From an uncultured Clostridia bacterium (GTDB lineage Bacteria; Bacillota; Clostridia; Christensenellales; UBA1242): DNA of 38,277 nt. The notes under the pieces were generated by a model. It was given only the letters and a program-made list of their open reading frames with translations. It had not been told where the DNA came from and made no database searches. The translations under genes and the position numbers were made by a program. Shown here piece after piece: positions 38,255 through 38,277 of the stretch. The stretch is taken from the NCBI GenBank assembly GCA_947591785.1, contig CANQDK010000011.1, positions 1-38,277 of the forward strand, given 5' to 3'. Every line of letters begins with the position of its first letter. The stretch's first letter is position 1.

Positions 38255-38277
38255 TATTGATATAAAATTTTCTACAT

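Overview
This window looks like a chromosomal segment of a low-GC, gut-associated, Gram-positive-type (Firmicutes-like) bacterium. The DNA is very AT-rich. Most genes have strong AGGAGG-type ribosome binding sites, and TTG and GTG starts occur. The promoters are of the housekeeping sigma type, often with an extended -10 (TGCTATAAT). There is a lipobox lipoprotein and a surface protein anchored by a C-terminal membrane segment, but no outer-membrane gene. A choloylglycine/penicillin-acylase hydrolase, an M60 (mucinase-type) metallopeptidase and an EFR1-type ferredoxin fit an anaerobic animal-gut commensal. TGA is used as an ordinary stop in several tightly packed genes (mcrB, the MoxR gene, the HddC-GmhB gene), so the code is standard. 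I saw no tRNA or rRNA genes, insertion sequences or CRISPR arrays.

Layout. 1-1 kb: tail of an SGNH hydrolase, then a transglutaminase-like gene broken by one in-frame TGA. 1.2-5.7 kb: a DUF1015 gene on the minus strand, then a plus-strand run of lipoprotein, long SDR dehydratase and EFR1 flavodoxin-ferredoxin. 5.8-6.9 kb: a small P-loop protein with a run of nine G inside its coding sequence, and the 3' remnant of a SAM methyltransferase that ends abruptly beside the next block. 6.9-10.2 kb: a two-gene McrBC type IV restriction system. 10.4-13.8 kb: choloylglycine hydrolase family enzyme, alpha/beta hydrolase, metallophosphoesterase and a C39-like cysteine peptidase. 14.1-18.8 kb: a 1546-residue M60/discoidin/BspA-repeat surface protein. 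18.9-21.1 kb: a gene remnant, a sugar O-acetyltransferase and an aldo/keto reductase relative lacking the usual catalytic lysine.

21.3-25.5 kb: a minus-strand operon encoding a family 4 glycosyltransferase, HddA, an HddC-GmhB fusion and GmhA. Together the last three make GDP-D-glycero-alpha-D-manno-heptose from sedoheptulose 7-phosphate, and the glycosyltransferase probably uses that sugar or acts on the same glycan. The glycosyltransferase has a nine-G run near its 5' end, the second such run in the window, so heptose glycosylation may be phase-variable. The operon seems to start at a TTGACA-18-TATACT promoter with a leader of about 285 nt that carries a short, apparently frameshifted reading frame.

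26.2-34.2 kb: a five-gene MoxR / DUF58 / membrane protein / BatA-like / double-VWA operon, a membrane-associated chaperone-like ATPase system. 34.2-38.3 kb: a minus-strand accessory region with a two-gene operon of unknown function, a RloC/PrrC-like ABC ATPase with a CxxC zinc-hook motif and an R-x3-E...H C-terminal signature (a candidate anticodon nuclease), and an 81-residue unknown protein behind a promoter with a perfect palindrome at its start site. The RloC-like gene is bracketed by imperfect direct repeats of about 55 bp that carry a terminator and the coding tail of the 81-residue gene. This region and the phase-variable heptose operon are the most interesting parts of the window.
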